Shown here piece by piece: positions 7,758-14,424 of a DNA stretch of 64,000 nt (position 1 is its first letter; the number at the start of each line of letters is the position of its first letter). Made by a program: the position numbers and the translations under genes. Source of the stretch: Yanghanlia sp047501535 (GTDB lineage Bacteria; Pseudomonadota; Gammaproteobacteria; Burkholderiales; Burkholderiaceae_B); contig NZ_JAZDRJ010000001.1 in assembly GCF_047501535.1 (NCBI RefSeq), positions 62,001-126,000 on the forward strand. The letters run 5' to 3'. Below the pieces are notes generated by a model. It was not told where the DNA came from, made no database searches, and worked only from the letters and a program-made list of their open reading frames with translations.

Positions 7758-8867
7758 ATGCAACTCGTACAAGCGACTCGTGACGCCTTGCTCAAGCCAT
7801 TAATGACCGTGGCCGGGATTGTAGAACGCCGAAACACGCTACCGATACTTGCGAACATCCTGATGCGCAAGGAAGGGCAGGGCGTGGCGTTTATTGCCAC
7901 TGATCTTGAAGTACAGATCACGACGCATGCGGAATTCGGCGTAGGGGCGGATGCCGCTGCCACCACCGTCGCTGCGCGCAAGCTGCTGGATATCCTCAGG
8001 GCGCTGCCCGATACCGGCGAAGTCAAACTGGCCCTGCAAGGCGGTCGTATGTCGGTGCAATCCGGCAAAAGCCGCTTCGCCCTGCAAACGCTAGACGCCG
8101 CAGAATACCCGGCGCTGGCCGTGCCGGAGCAATGGGACGTTTCCTTTTCCCTGACGCAAAAAGCGCTCAAACACCTGTTCAACCAGGTGCACTTCGCCAT
8201 GGCGCAGCAGGACATTCGCTACTACCTGAACGGCCTGTTGTTTGTGTTTGAGCCCGGCATGGTGCGCGCCGTGGCAACCGATGGCCACCGCCTGGCGCAT
8301 AGCGCGACTGCAGTCGAAGGCATTGAATCTCGCCACGATGTCATCGTGCCGCGTAAAACCGTGCTGGAAATGCAGCGGTTGCTGGCCGACACCGAAGACC
8401 TGGTTCAGATTGATGTCTCGTCTACACAGATTCGCTTCCGCTTTGGCGAAGTTGAACTGATTTCCAAGCTGGTGGAAGGCAAGTTCCCGGACTACACCCG
8501 CGTGATCCCCACCAATTACACCCGCCACTTCCTTGTGAATCGCGAGGCCCTGCAAGGCAGCTTGCAGCGTGCCGCTATTCTCACAACTGATAAGCTGAAA
8601 GGCGTGCGCATCCAACTGTCTGAAAACCAGTTGCGCATTTCCTCTTCGAACGCTGAACAGGAAGAAGCCGTTGAAGAAATCGATATCGATTACGAGCACG
8701 AGCCGTTGGATGTCGGTTTCAACGTCAGCTATCTACTGGATGTGCTGGCCAACGTGAAGACGGAATCGCTGCGCTGGTCGGTGCAGCCCGATGTCAATGC
8801 TTCCGCCCTGCTCACCACGCCTGACGACGACGAATTCAAGTATGTCGTCATGCCGATGCGTATCTGA
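7758..8867 (+). CDS. dnaN: DNA polymerase III beta subunit (sliding clamp)
   Basis: 369-residue clamp that tethers the replicative polymerase to DNA. The typical start M-Q-L-V-Q-A-T-R-D-A-L-L-K-P-L and R-R-N-T-L-P-I-L-A-N are present, as are the middle-domain G-M-V-R-A-V-A-T-D-G-H-R-L-A and the C-terminal Y-V-V-M-P-M-R-I. Full length for a three-domain clamp monomer. It lies 2 bases after dnaA and 59 bases before gyrB, with a strong hairpin in the second gap. Confidence 0.99.
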   Translation: MQLVQATRDALLKPLMTVAGIVERRNTLPILANILMRKEGQGVAFIATDLEVQITTHAEFGVGADAAATTVAARKLLDILRALPDTGEVKLALQGGRMSVQSGKSRFALQTLDAAEYPALAVPEQWDVSFSLTQKALKHLFNQVHFAMAQQDIRYYLNGLLFVFEPGMVRAVATDGHRLAHSATAVEGIESRHDVIVPRKTVLEMQRLLADTEDLVQIDVSSTQIRFRFGEVELISKLVEGKFPDYTRVIPTNYTRHFLVNREALQGSLQRAAILTTDKLKGVRIQLSENQLRISSSNAEQEEAVEEIDIDYEHEPLDVGFNVSYLLDVLANVKTESLRWSVQPDVNASALLTTPDDDEFKYVVMPMRI

Positions 8868-8883
8868 GCAAGAATCCCAGTGC

Positions 8884-8909
8884 AAGCTTCGCCGCACCCG
8901 GCGAAGCTT
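8884..8909 (+). terminator. Hairpin in the dnaN-gyrB gap
   Basis: Perfect 11-bp stem AAGCTTCGCCG / CGGCGAAGCTT with loop CACC, 16 bases after the dnaN stop and 17 bases before the gyrB start codon. No uridine tract follows, so it is more likely an attenuator, processing site or mRNA stabiliser. It sits so close to gyrB that it could also limit ribosome access. Confidence 0.5.
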
Positions 8910-8926
8910 ATTCACCCCGGAAAACT

Positions 8927-11377
8927 ATGTCTGATCAAAATCAAAACCCCGTTGTGCCGGAATACGGCGCTGAATCCATCAAGATGCTCAAAGGCCTGGA
9001 GGCTGTGCGCAAGCGCCCGGGCATGTATATCGGCGACACATCGGATGGCACCGGCCTGCATCACATGGTTTTCGAGGTGGTGGATAACGCCATCGACGAA
9101 GCGCTGGCCGGGTATTGCGACGACATCGTCGTGACCATTCACGCCGACAACAGTATCTCTGTTAGCGATAACGGCCGTGGCATCCCCACGGATATCCACA
9201 AGGATGACGAATTCCAGCGCAGTGCCGCAGAAATCGTTATGACCGAGCTGCACGCCGGCGGTAAGTTTGACCACAACTCCTACAAGGTGTCTGGCGGCTT
9301 GCACGGCGTGGGCGTTTCTTGCGTGAACGCGCTGTCACAATGGCTGCGCCTGAGTATTAGGCGCAATGGCAAGCTGCATGAAATGGAGTTTCGCCAAGGT
9401 GAGCGTGTTGCGCCTCTGGCGGTGACGGGCGATACCGACGAAACCGGCACCACGGTGCACTTTCTGGCCGACCCGGAAATTTTCGAGAACATCGACTTCC
9501 ACTACGAGATTCTGGCCAAGCGCCTGCGCGAGCTTTCGTTCCTGAACAATGGCGTGAAAGTGCGCCTGGTGGACGAACGCCAGGGCAAAGAAGAAGACTT
9601 CGCCTTCATGGGCGGGGTGCAAGGGTTTGTGCAGTACATCAACCGTTCCAAGACGGTGCTGCATAACAATATTTTTGCGGTGTCGACGTCTTCCACCGTG
9701 GGCGACGCCACCATTGGCGTGGATGTCGCCATGCAGTGGAACGACGGCTATTCAGAAACCGTGCTGTGCTTCACCAATAACATTCCGCAGCGCGACGGCG
9801 GTACCCACCTGACCGGCCTGCGCGCCGCCATGACGCGGGTGCTGAACAAGTACATTGCCGATAACGAACTGGCAAAGCGCGCCAAAGTCGAGACGGCTGG
9901 CGATGACATGCGCGAAGGCCTGGTGTGCGTGCTTTCGGTGAAAGTACCCGAGCCCAAGTTCAGCAGTCAAACCAAAGACAAGCTCGTCTCCAGCGAAGTG
10001 CGGCCCGCCGTGGAAGAAGCCGTGGCCCGTACCCTGGAAACCTGGCTGCTTGAAAACCCCAACGACGCCAAGGCGCTGTGCAACAAGATTATTGAAGCCG
10101 CTCGCGCTCGCGACGCGGCCCGTCGCGCCCGCGAAATGACACGCCGTAAAAGCGTGTTGGAAGGCGCCGGCCTGCCCGGCAAACTGGCGGACTGCCAGGA
10201 AAAAGACCCGGCACTGTCTGAGCTTTACATCGTGGAAGGGGACTCTGCGGGTGGCTCCGCCAAGCAGGGCCGCGACCGCAAGTTCCAAGCGATTTTGCCG
10301 CTGCGCGGTAAGGTGCTGAACGTTGAAAAAGCCCGCTTCGACCGCCTGATTGCCAGCGAGCAGATCACCACGCTGATTACTGCCCTGGGCACCAGCATCG
10401 GGCCCGATTTCAATATCGACAAGCTGCGCTACCACCGCATCATCATCATGACTGACGCGGACGTCGACGGCGCGCACATTCGCACTCTGCTGTTGACTCT
10501 GTTCTACCGCCAGATGCCCGAACTCATCGAGCGCGGCTATGTGTATATCGCGCAGCCGCCGCTGTTTAAGGTGAAGGTGGGCCGTGAAGAACGCTACCTG
10601 AAGGACGATGCCGAGGAAGCGCAATTCATGTTGCAGCTGGCCCTGAAAGACGCGGCGGTTGTTCCTTCCGAAGGCGCAGCGCCCCTGGAAGGCGACACAC
10701 TGGCCGACCTCGCCCGCCAATACGTGCTGGCCGACAACATCATCGCCCGCTTGTCGCGCTACCTGGATGAAGACTCACTCTCGGCCATTGCCGAGGGCGT
10801 GACCTTTAACCTCGACACTGCTGAAACCGCCGAAGCCTCGGCCAAGGCGCTGGAAGACGTACTGCGCGACCCCGCCGATCCCAATGCCGTGAAAGTCGTG
10901 GCTGAAGCCAACGAAGCCGGTGATTCGTGGCGCCTGGTGGTGCAACGCCTGCACCACGGCAACATCCGAGTCAGCATCTTCGACCGCGCCTTCGTGCGCG
11001 GCGCCGACTACGGTGTGCTGGCCAAGGCCGGCGCCACATTCAGCGGCCTGATGGGCGAAGGTGCCAAAGTCATGCGTGGCGAAGGTGACCGACGCAAGGA
11101 AAAATACGTGGATGACTTCCGCGAAGCCATGCAGTGGCTGCATTCCGAAGCCGAGCGCGGCGTCAGCAAGCAGCGCTACAAGGGCCTGGGCGAAATGAAC
11201 CCCGACCAGCTCTGGGAAACCACCATGGACCCAACCGTGCGCCGCCTGCTGCGCGTGCAGATCGAAGACGCCATTTCCGCCGATGAAATCTTCACAACGC
11301 TGATGGGCGACAACGTCGAACCCCGTCGAGCGTTTATTGAAGAACATGCCTTGCAGGCGGGGAATATTGACGTTTGA
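8927..11377 (+). CDS. gyrB: DNA gyrase subunit B
   Basis: 816-residue ATPase subunit of gyrase, which introduces negative supercoils. GHKL ATPase motifs are V-R-K-R-P-G-M-Y-I-G, D-N-A-I-D-E, D-N-G-R-G-I-P and G-G-L-H-G-V-G; the TOPRIM motifs are E-G-D-S-A-G-G-S-A-K and M-T-D-A-D-V-D-G-A-H-I-R-T-L. The C-terminus has Q-R-Y-K-G-L-G-E-M-N-P-x-Q-L-W. The length shows the insert in the TOPRIM/tail region usual in Proteobacteria. A rho-independent terminator follows at 11401. Confidence 0.99.
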   Translation: MSDQNQNPVVPEYGAESIKMLKGLEAVRKRPGMYIGDTSDGTGLHHMVFEVVDNAIDEALAGYCDDIVVTIHADNSISVSDNGRGIPTDIHKDDEFQRSAAEIVMTELHAGGKFDHNSYKVSGGLHGVGVSCVNALSQWLRLSIRRNGKLHEMEFRQGERVAPLAVTGDTDETGTTVHFLADPEIFENIDFHYEILAKRLRELSFLNNGVKVRLVDERQGKEEDFAFMGGVQGFVQYINRSKTVLHNNIFAVSTSSTVGDATIGVDVAMQWNDGYSETVLCFTNNIPQRDGGTHLTGLRAAMTRVLNKYIADNELAKRAKVETAGDDMREGLVCVLSVKVPEPKFSSQTKDKLVSSEVRPAVEEAVARTLETWLLENPNDAKALCNKIIEAARARDAARRAREMTRRKSVLEGAGLPGKLADCQEKDPALSELYIVEGDSAGGSAKQGRDRKFQAILPLRGKVLNVEKARFDRLIASEQITTLITALGTSIGPDFNIDKLRYHRIIIMTDADVDGAHIRTLLLTLFYRQMPELIERGYVYIAQPPLFKVKVGREERYLKDDAEEAQFMLQLALKDAAVVPSEGAAPLEGDTLADLARQYVLADNIIARLSRYLDEDSLSAIAEGVTFNLDTAETAEASAKALEDVLRDPADPNAVKVVAEANEAGDSWRLVVQRLHHGNIRVSIFDRAFVRGADYGVLAKAGATFSGLMGEGAKVMRGEGDRRKEKYVDDFREAMQWLHSEAERGVSKQRYKGLGEMNPDQLWETTMDPTVRRLLRVQIEDAISADEIFTTLMGDNVEPRRAFIEEHALQAGNIDV

Positions 11378-11400
11378 GGGTGTCGGTTCTCAGACAAAAC

Positions 11401-11431
11401 GGGCTCCAGCAGCAATGCCGGAGCCCTTTTT
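11401..11431 (+). terminator. Rho-independent terminator of gyrB
   Basis: GGGCTCC / GGAGCCC 7-bp stem with a 12-base loop followed by TTTTTGTTTG, 23 bases after the gyrB stop codon. Confidence 0.85.
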
Positions 11432-11454
11432 GTTTGTGTGGGTAGTGAGTGAGC

Positions 11455-11499
11455 CGTGTTGCCTTCTTTGGGCGGTTCTTTGGTGAAATAGTGGTGGGC
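11455..11499. repeat. Left 45-bp direct repeat; decayed 3' end of the small membrane-protein gene
   Basis: 40 of 45 bases match 14209-14253 in the same orientation. On the minus strand it encodes A-A-H-H-Y-F-T-K-E-x-P-K-E-G, the C-terminal part of the intact 40-residue protein at 14200-14322. A 4-base deletion next to it removes the original stop, so the frame now runs on toward gyrB. The hsdM fragment begins exactly at its inner edge. It looks like a displaced gene end left by integration of an element. Confidence 0.7.
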
Positions 11500-11617
11500 T
11501 GCCGCAGACAAACTGCGTGCCAATATGGACGCCGCAGAATACAAACACCTTGTAATCGGCCTCATCTTTCTCAAGTACATTTCCGATACCTTTGCCGGGC
11601 AGCAGTCTGCTGCCTAG
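11490..11617 (+). pseudogene. hsdM: hsdM remnant (type I restriction-modification methyltransferase, N-terminal fragment)
   Basis: The frame W-A-A-A-D-K-L-R-A-N-M-D-A-A-E-Y-K-H, continuing with G-L-I-F-L-K-Y-I-S-D, is the unmistakable N-terminal signature of HsdM, the DNA methylase subunit of type I systems. It stops at a TAG at 11615-11617 after about 40 codons, whereas an intact HsdM has about 500. Upstream the frame meets a stop inside the direct repeat, so the true start is also lost. No hsdS or hsdR sequence is nearby. Non-functional relic. Confidence 0.8.
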
Positions 11618-11688
11618 ATGTTCCGGCAATCAGATATAGCCTTGCAGGCGCCGGGCCTCAGCCCCCACAATATGCATAAACTTCCCCG

Positions 11689-11724
11689 TTTTTTATACAT
11701 ATCCACGCTATCATGTATAAAAAA
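11689..11724. promoter_or_regulatory. Perfect 12-bp inverted repeat upstream of the Fic fragment
   Basis: TTTTTTATACAT and ATGTATAAAAAA separated by 12 bases, 11 bases before the ATG of the Fic-like fragment. The symmetry, length and AT-rich flanks suit an operator-promoter of a mobile defence or toxin gene. As no regulator gene is left nearby it is probably also a relic. Confidence 0.5.
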
Positions 11725-11735
11725 TCGTGTTTTCT

Positions 11736-11870
11736 ATGCATGTAGAGGCTAACGTGGCGTCTATTCCACCTCTTGAGCAGTTGGATCCGGCCCGTTTTGA
11801 TACCCCTGCTATCCTGAAAAAGTTGGCCAGCAGCAGCCGGCAACTGGCCGAACTTAAAGGCCTGGGGTAA
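11736..11870 (+). pseudogene. Fic-family protein, N-terminal fragment
   Basis: 44 codons encoding I-P-P-L-E-Q-L-D-P-A-R-F and then I-L-K-K-L-A-S-S-S-R-Q-L-A-E-L-K-G, which matches the Fic_N region that precedes the AMP-transferring Fic domain. The frame ends at TAA 11868-11870, before any catalytic H-P-F-x-x-G-N motif, and the following bases belong to the DapA-like gene unit. In other bacteria Fic genes are often found inside type I restriction loci, so this and the hsdM fragment may come from one island. Confidence 0.65.
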
Positions 11871-11959
11871 TCCCCCGCAAAAGCGGTGCATTCAGAAGTG
11901 GAATTTTCTCATTGAAGAATTCTGCAAGACGCAAAGGCAATACTTTAGTGGGCGAAACT

Positions 11960-12850
11960 ATGTTTTCCGGTTTGAGCGCTTTTCCACTAACCCCTTTGAA
12001 TGAGGCCGCTATCAATGAGGCCTCGTTCATTCGGCTGATTGAGCGCCTGGCTAATGCTGGCGTTGACTCCATCGGCGTTTTGGGTTCGACCGGCAGCTAC
12101 GCGTATCTCAAACGGCACGAACGCCTTCGTATCGCACAACTTGCTGTCCAGCACGCGGGTGAGGTCCCGGTGATCGTCGGTATAGGCGCTTTGCGGACAC
12201 GTGATGTCCTGGAACTGGCGCAAGATGCGCAGAAAGCCGGCGCCCGCGGTGTATTGCTGGCCCCCGTGTCCTATCAGCAGCTGTCCGACGGCGAGGTTTT
12301 TGACCTCTTTGACACCGTGACCCGTTCCTTGTCCGTGCCGCTATGTGTGTACGACAACCCCGATACGACGAATTTCGAGTTTAGTGACGAACTACATGGC
12401 CGGATAGCACAGCTTCCCAATGTTGCTTCGATCAAGATTCCAGGTGTTCCGGCCGCTCCTGATGCGGCGCGTGCGCGTGTCGACCGGCTGCGCGCACTGA
12501 TTCCCCAGCATGTGACGATCGGTGTCAGTGGTGATGCCTTCGGTGCTATGGGTTTGAACTCGGGATGCGAAGCCTGGTACTCGGTAATTGCCGGCCTGTT
12601 CCCGCAGATCGCCTTGGCAATCACCCGGGAAGCGCAGGCAGGGAATTCGCAGGAAGCGATGCGCCTCTCCAAGCGGCTCGCGCCGCTGTGGGCACTGTTC
12701 CTTCAATATGGCAGTCTACGTGTCACCGCCACGGCAGCGGAGCTTCGCGGATTGGTCCCCAGTCCCTGCCTGCCTCTGCCAGTTAAGTCGCTGCAAGGGG
12801 AAGTGCGACAGCGCCTCGGTGCCATTCTCGATGAACTGGAGGTGGCTTAA
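11960..12850 (+). CDS. Dihydrodipicolinate synthase (DapA)-family aldolase
   Basis: 296-residue TIM-barrel lyase of the DapA / N-acetylneuraminate lyase superfamily. It keeps the Schiff-base lysine (K159 in S-I-K-I-P-G) and the barrel tyrosine (Y131 in V-Y-D-N-P). The usual G-T-T-G-E loop is G-S-T-G-S-Y here, so it is unlikely to be the housekeeping DapA; a keto-acid or hydroxy-acid aldolase is more likely. ATG 11960 gives the standard N-terminus; an in-frame TTG at 11912 is possible. It is wedged between the Fic fragment and the headless antitoxin, both broken at its borders, so it looks like a late insertion into the island. Confidence 0.8.
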   Translation: MFSGLSAFPLTPLNEAAINEASFIRLIERLANAGVDSIGVLGSTGSYAYLKRHERLRIAQLAVQHAGEVPVIVGIGALRTRDVLELAQDAQKAGARGVLLAPVSYQQLSDGEVFDLFDTVTRSLSVPLCVYDNPDTTNFEFSDELHGRIAQLPNVASIKIPGVPAAPDAARARVDRLRALIPQHVTIGVSGDAFGAMGLNSGCEAWYSVIAGLFPQIALAITREAQAGNSQEAMRLSKRLAPLWALFLQYGSLRVTATAAELRGLVPSPCLPLPVKSLQGEVRQRLGAILDELEVA

Positions 12851-12852
12851 AT

Positions 12853-13059
12853 TTGCCCTGCCCACGCATTCAAACAGCCGAGTCTCACCAGCCGATTCGA
12901 ATTGTCGGCAAGCGTTCGAGTGCGGTGCTTATCTCCGAGGCAGATTGGGATGCCATCCAGGAAACTCTGTATCTGGTTTCCATACCGGGCATGCGCGACT
13001 CCATCAAGAAAGGCATGGCGGAACCCCTGGAAAGTAGTGCCAAGGAGCTTGATTGGTGA
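12853..13059 (+). pseudogene. Phd/YefM-type antitoxin lacking its N-terminus
   Basis: The C-terminal half of a Phd/YefM antitoxin is clear: P-I-R-I-V-G, S-A-V-L-I-S-E-A-D-W-D-A-I-Q-E-T-L-Y-L and the toxin-binding tail S-I-P-G-M-R-D-S-I-K-K-G-M ending E-L-D-W. The first 20 to 25 residues, which form the DNA-binding and dimerisation part, are missing and replaced by about 12 unrelated residues reaching back to the dapA stop. A TTG at 12853 is the only start. The remaining tail could still neutralise YoeB but should not repress the operon. It overlaps the toxin start by four bases. Confidence 0.65.
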
Positions 13060-13319
13060 CTTGGCAGGTCGTCTACGCAAAGGCAGCGCTCAAGGATGCG
13101 AAAAAGGTTGCTGCGGCTGGCTTCAAGGGCAAAGTGCAAGCACTGATTGGAATACTGGAGGCTGACCCGTTGCAGAACCCGCCGCCTTACGAAAAACTGG
13201 TCGGTGATCTCTCTGGCGCCTATTCCCGCAGAATCAATATCCAGCGTCGATTGGTGTATGAGGTGTTCGTTCAGGAACGTACCGTCCGTGTTTTGAGAAT
13301 GTGGACGCATTACGAGTAG
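13056..13319 (+). CDS. yoeB: Txe/YoeB-family toxin (ribosome-dependent mRNA interferase)
   Basis: 87-residue RelE-fold toxin of the YoeB subfamily, which cuts mRNA on the ribosome. The family pattern is complete: Y-E-K-L-V-G-D-L-S-G-A-Y-S-R-R-I, R-R-L-V-Y-E-V and the C-terminal T-H-Y-E, with the catalytic glutamate, arginine and histidine in place. I chose GTG 13056, which overlaps the antitoxin stop (GTGA) and has AAGGAG 8 bases upstream. With an intact toxin and a truncated antitoxin this locus is unusual; survival implies that the antitoxin tail still works, that the toxin is silent, or that another antitoxin acts in trans. Confidence 0.85.
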   Translation: MTWQVVYAKAALKDAKKVAAAGFKGKVQALIGILEADPLQNPPPYEKLVGDLSGAYSRRINIQRRLVYEVFVQERTVRVLRMWTHYE

Positions 13320-13462
13320 TCACTCTGACAGTCGGGGCGACTGGTTGCTTCGGGTCGTTATTTTCTTGAAAAACCCTTGAGCACCAATGGGTTGATTTTC
13401 GCTAGTTGTGACAACCGGCAGAGTGTATCGAGCTTCATTCTCTATTTCTAAATACTTTGACA

Positions 13463-13482
13463 GTAATGCGAATTCGCATTAC
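13463..13482. promoter_or_regulatory. VapBC operator: perfect 20-bp palindrome
   Basis: GTAATGCGAA followed by its exact complement, 33 bases upstream of vapB. It occupies precisely the spacer between a TTGACA -35 box (13457-13462) and a weak -10 (TACCTT, 13480-13485), so bound VapB or VapBC would block the promoter. Confidence 0.7.
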
Positions 13483-13515
13483 CTTGTTTGTGAACTACGC
13501 AATGGAGAAAATGTC

Positions 13516-13782
13516 ATGAGCACTTTGACCGTTACCTCGCGGGGGCAGGTGACTTTTCGGCGTGAGGTCCTGCAACATCTGGGTATCAAACCGGGCGAGA
13601 AGATTGAGCTCAACCTTTTGCCGGATGGCCGCGCCGAGTTGCGGGCCGCGCAGCCCAAAGGTTCGTTTCGGGAATTGCAAGGCTTTCTAAGGGGCAGAAC
13701 GAACGGTGCGCGCTTGAGCATTGAGGAAATCAACGAGGCCATTGCCGAAGCGGGAGCGGCTTCGGGCATGGGTGAAGAATGA
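13516..13782 (+). CDS. vapB: AbrB/SpoVT-fold antitoxin (VapB type)
   Basis: 88-residue antitoxin. The N-terminal swapped-hairpin AbrB domain is seen as T-L-T-V-T-S-R-G-Q-V-T-F-R-R-E-V-L-Q-H-L-G-I-K-P-G-E-K-I-E-L, and the acidic C-terminal region should cover the toxin. GGAG lies 8 bases before the ATG at 13516; the longer frame from 13408 runs through the promoter and is not used. It shares ATGA with the start of vapC. The palindrome upstream is its likely operator. Confidence 0.9.
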   Translation: MSTLTVTSRGQVTFRREVLQHLGIKPGEKIELNLLPDGRAELRAAQPKGSFRELQGFLRGRTNGARLSIEEINEAIAEAGAASGMGEE

Positions 13783-14174
13783 AGGTCACTGCGGATACCA
13801 ACGTTTTACTGCGCACCCTGGTGGCGGATGACGAAGCCCAGACGGCAAAGGCTGTCGAGTTGCTAGGGTCGGCAGACATGGTGGCGGTGAGTCTGCAAAC
13901 GCTGTGCGAATGCGTGGGGGTGCTGCGCAGCCGATATGGTGTGAAGCGCGCGGATATCGCTGCTGCGATCCGGGCCTTGTTGAATACAAATAATATCGTC
14001 GTGAACCGCCCGGCGGCGGAGGCGGGTCTTGCCCTGCTTGAAGCTGGCGGCGATTTTGCCGATGGCATCATAGCCTTTGAAGGCGCTTGGTTTGGAGCGG
14101 AAGTCTTCGTGTCGTTCGACAAACAGGCGGTTTCCCTGCTGACTCAACAAGGTCAGTCGGCACGCTTGTTGTAG
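13779..14174 (+). CDS. vapC: PIN-domain toxin (VapC type)
   Basis: 131-residue PIN-domain RNase, presumably cutting tRNA or rRNA when free. The four acidic residues of the Mg-binding site are visible: D6 (T-A-D-T-N-V-L), E44 (L-C-E-C-V), D95 (D-F-A-D-G-I-I-A) and D114 (V-S-F-D-K). Start overlaps the vapB stop. Intact pair on the right side of the island, next to the right direct repeat. Confidence 0.92.
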   Translation: MKVTADTNVLLRTLVADDEAQTAKAVELLGSADMVAVSLQTLCECVGVLRSRYGVKRADIAAAIRALLNTNNIVVNRPAAEAGLALLEAGGDFADGIIAFEGAWFGAEVFVSFDKQAVSLLTQQGQSARLL

Positions 14175-14199
14175 CCGTTCATCTTTCTTGCGTAGTCAG

Positions 14200-14322
14200 T
14201 TAGCGAGGCGTATCGCCTTCTTTAGGCCGTTCTTTCGTGAAATAGTGGTGGGCAGAGCCGGCGGCCAGGCCAAGGAACAGAACGAGCAGGATACTAACGG
14301 CAATTACAGCTGTACTGGTCAT
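14200..14322 (-). CDS. Small single-span membrane protein, 40 residues
   Basis: Not recognised as a named family. Starts at ATG 14320-14322 with GAGGA 6-7 bases upstream, has one hydrophobic segment (about residues 5-24, A-V-I-A-V-S-I-L-L-V-L-F-L-G-L), then a conserved-looking tail A-H-H-Y-F-T-K-E-R-P-K-E-G-D-T-P-R and a TAA at 14200. That tail is found a second time, decayed, at 11455-11499 beside gyrB, so this is a real gene whose 3' end was duplicated when the island between the copies arrived. It is transcribed toward vapC. Confidence 0.65.
   Translation of the reverse strand: MTSTAVIAVSILLVLFLGLAAGSAHHYFTKERPKEGDTPR
14209..14253. repeat. Right 45-bp direct repeat, within the small membrane-protein gene
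   Basis: Partner of 11455-11499 (40/45 identical, same orientation). It forms the 3' part of the intact 40-codon gene. The pair brackets about 2.7 kb carrying hsdM and Fic relics, a DapA-like gene and two toxin-antitoxin modules, as expected for attL/attR-like ends of a genomic island. Confidence 0.65.
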
Positions 14323-14424
14323 CACGTGTCCTCGGTAGAAGCAGAGAATTTCCGTGCGGGGAAAGGCACTTTTCAGCTTAGCATGCGGCTCGCTATGGCA
14401 GCTTATGCTGACTGTTCCCGAGCG

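Noticed and set aside
11449..11679. 76-codon plus-strand ORF over the island's left edge
   Set aside because: It is a chance frame running through the direct repeat and the hsdM relic in the wrong phase.
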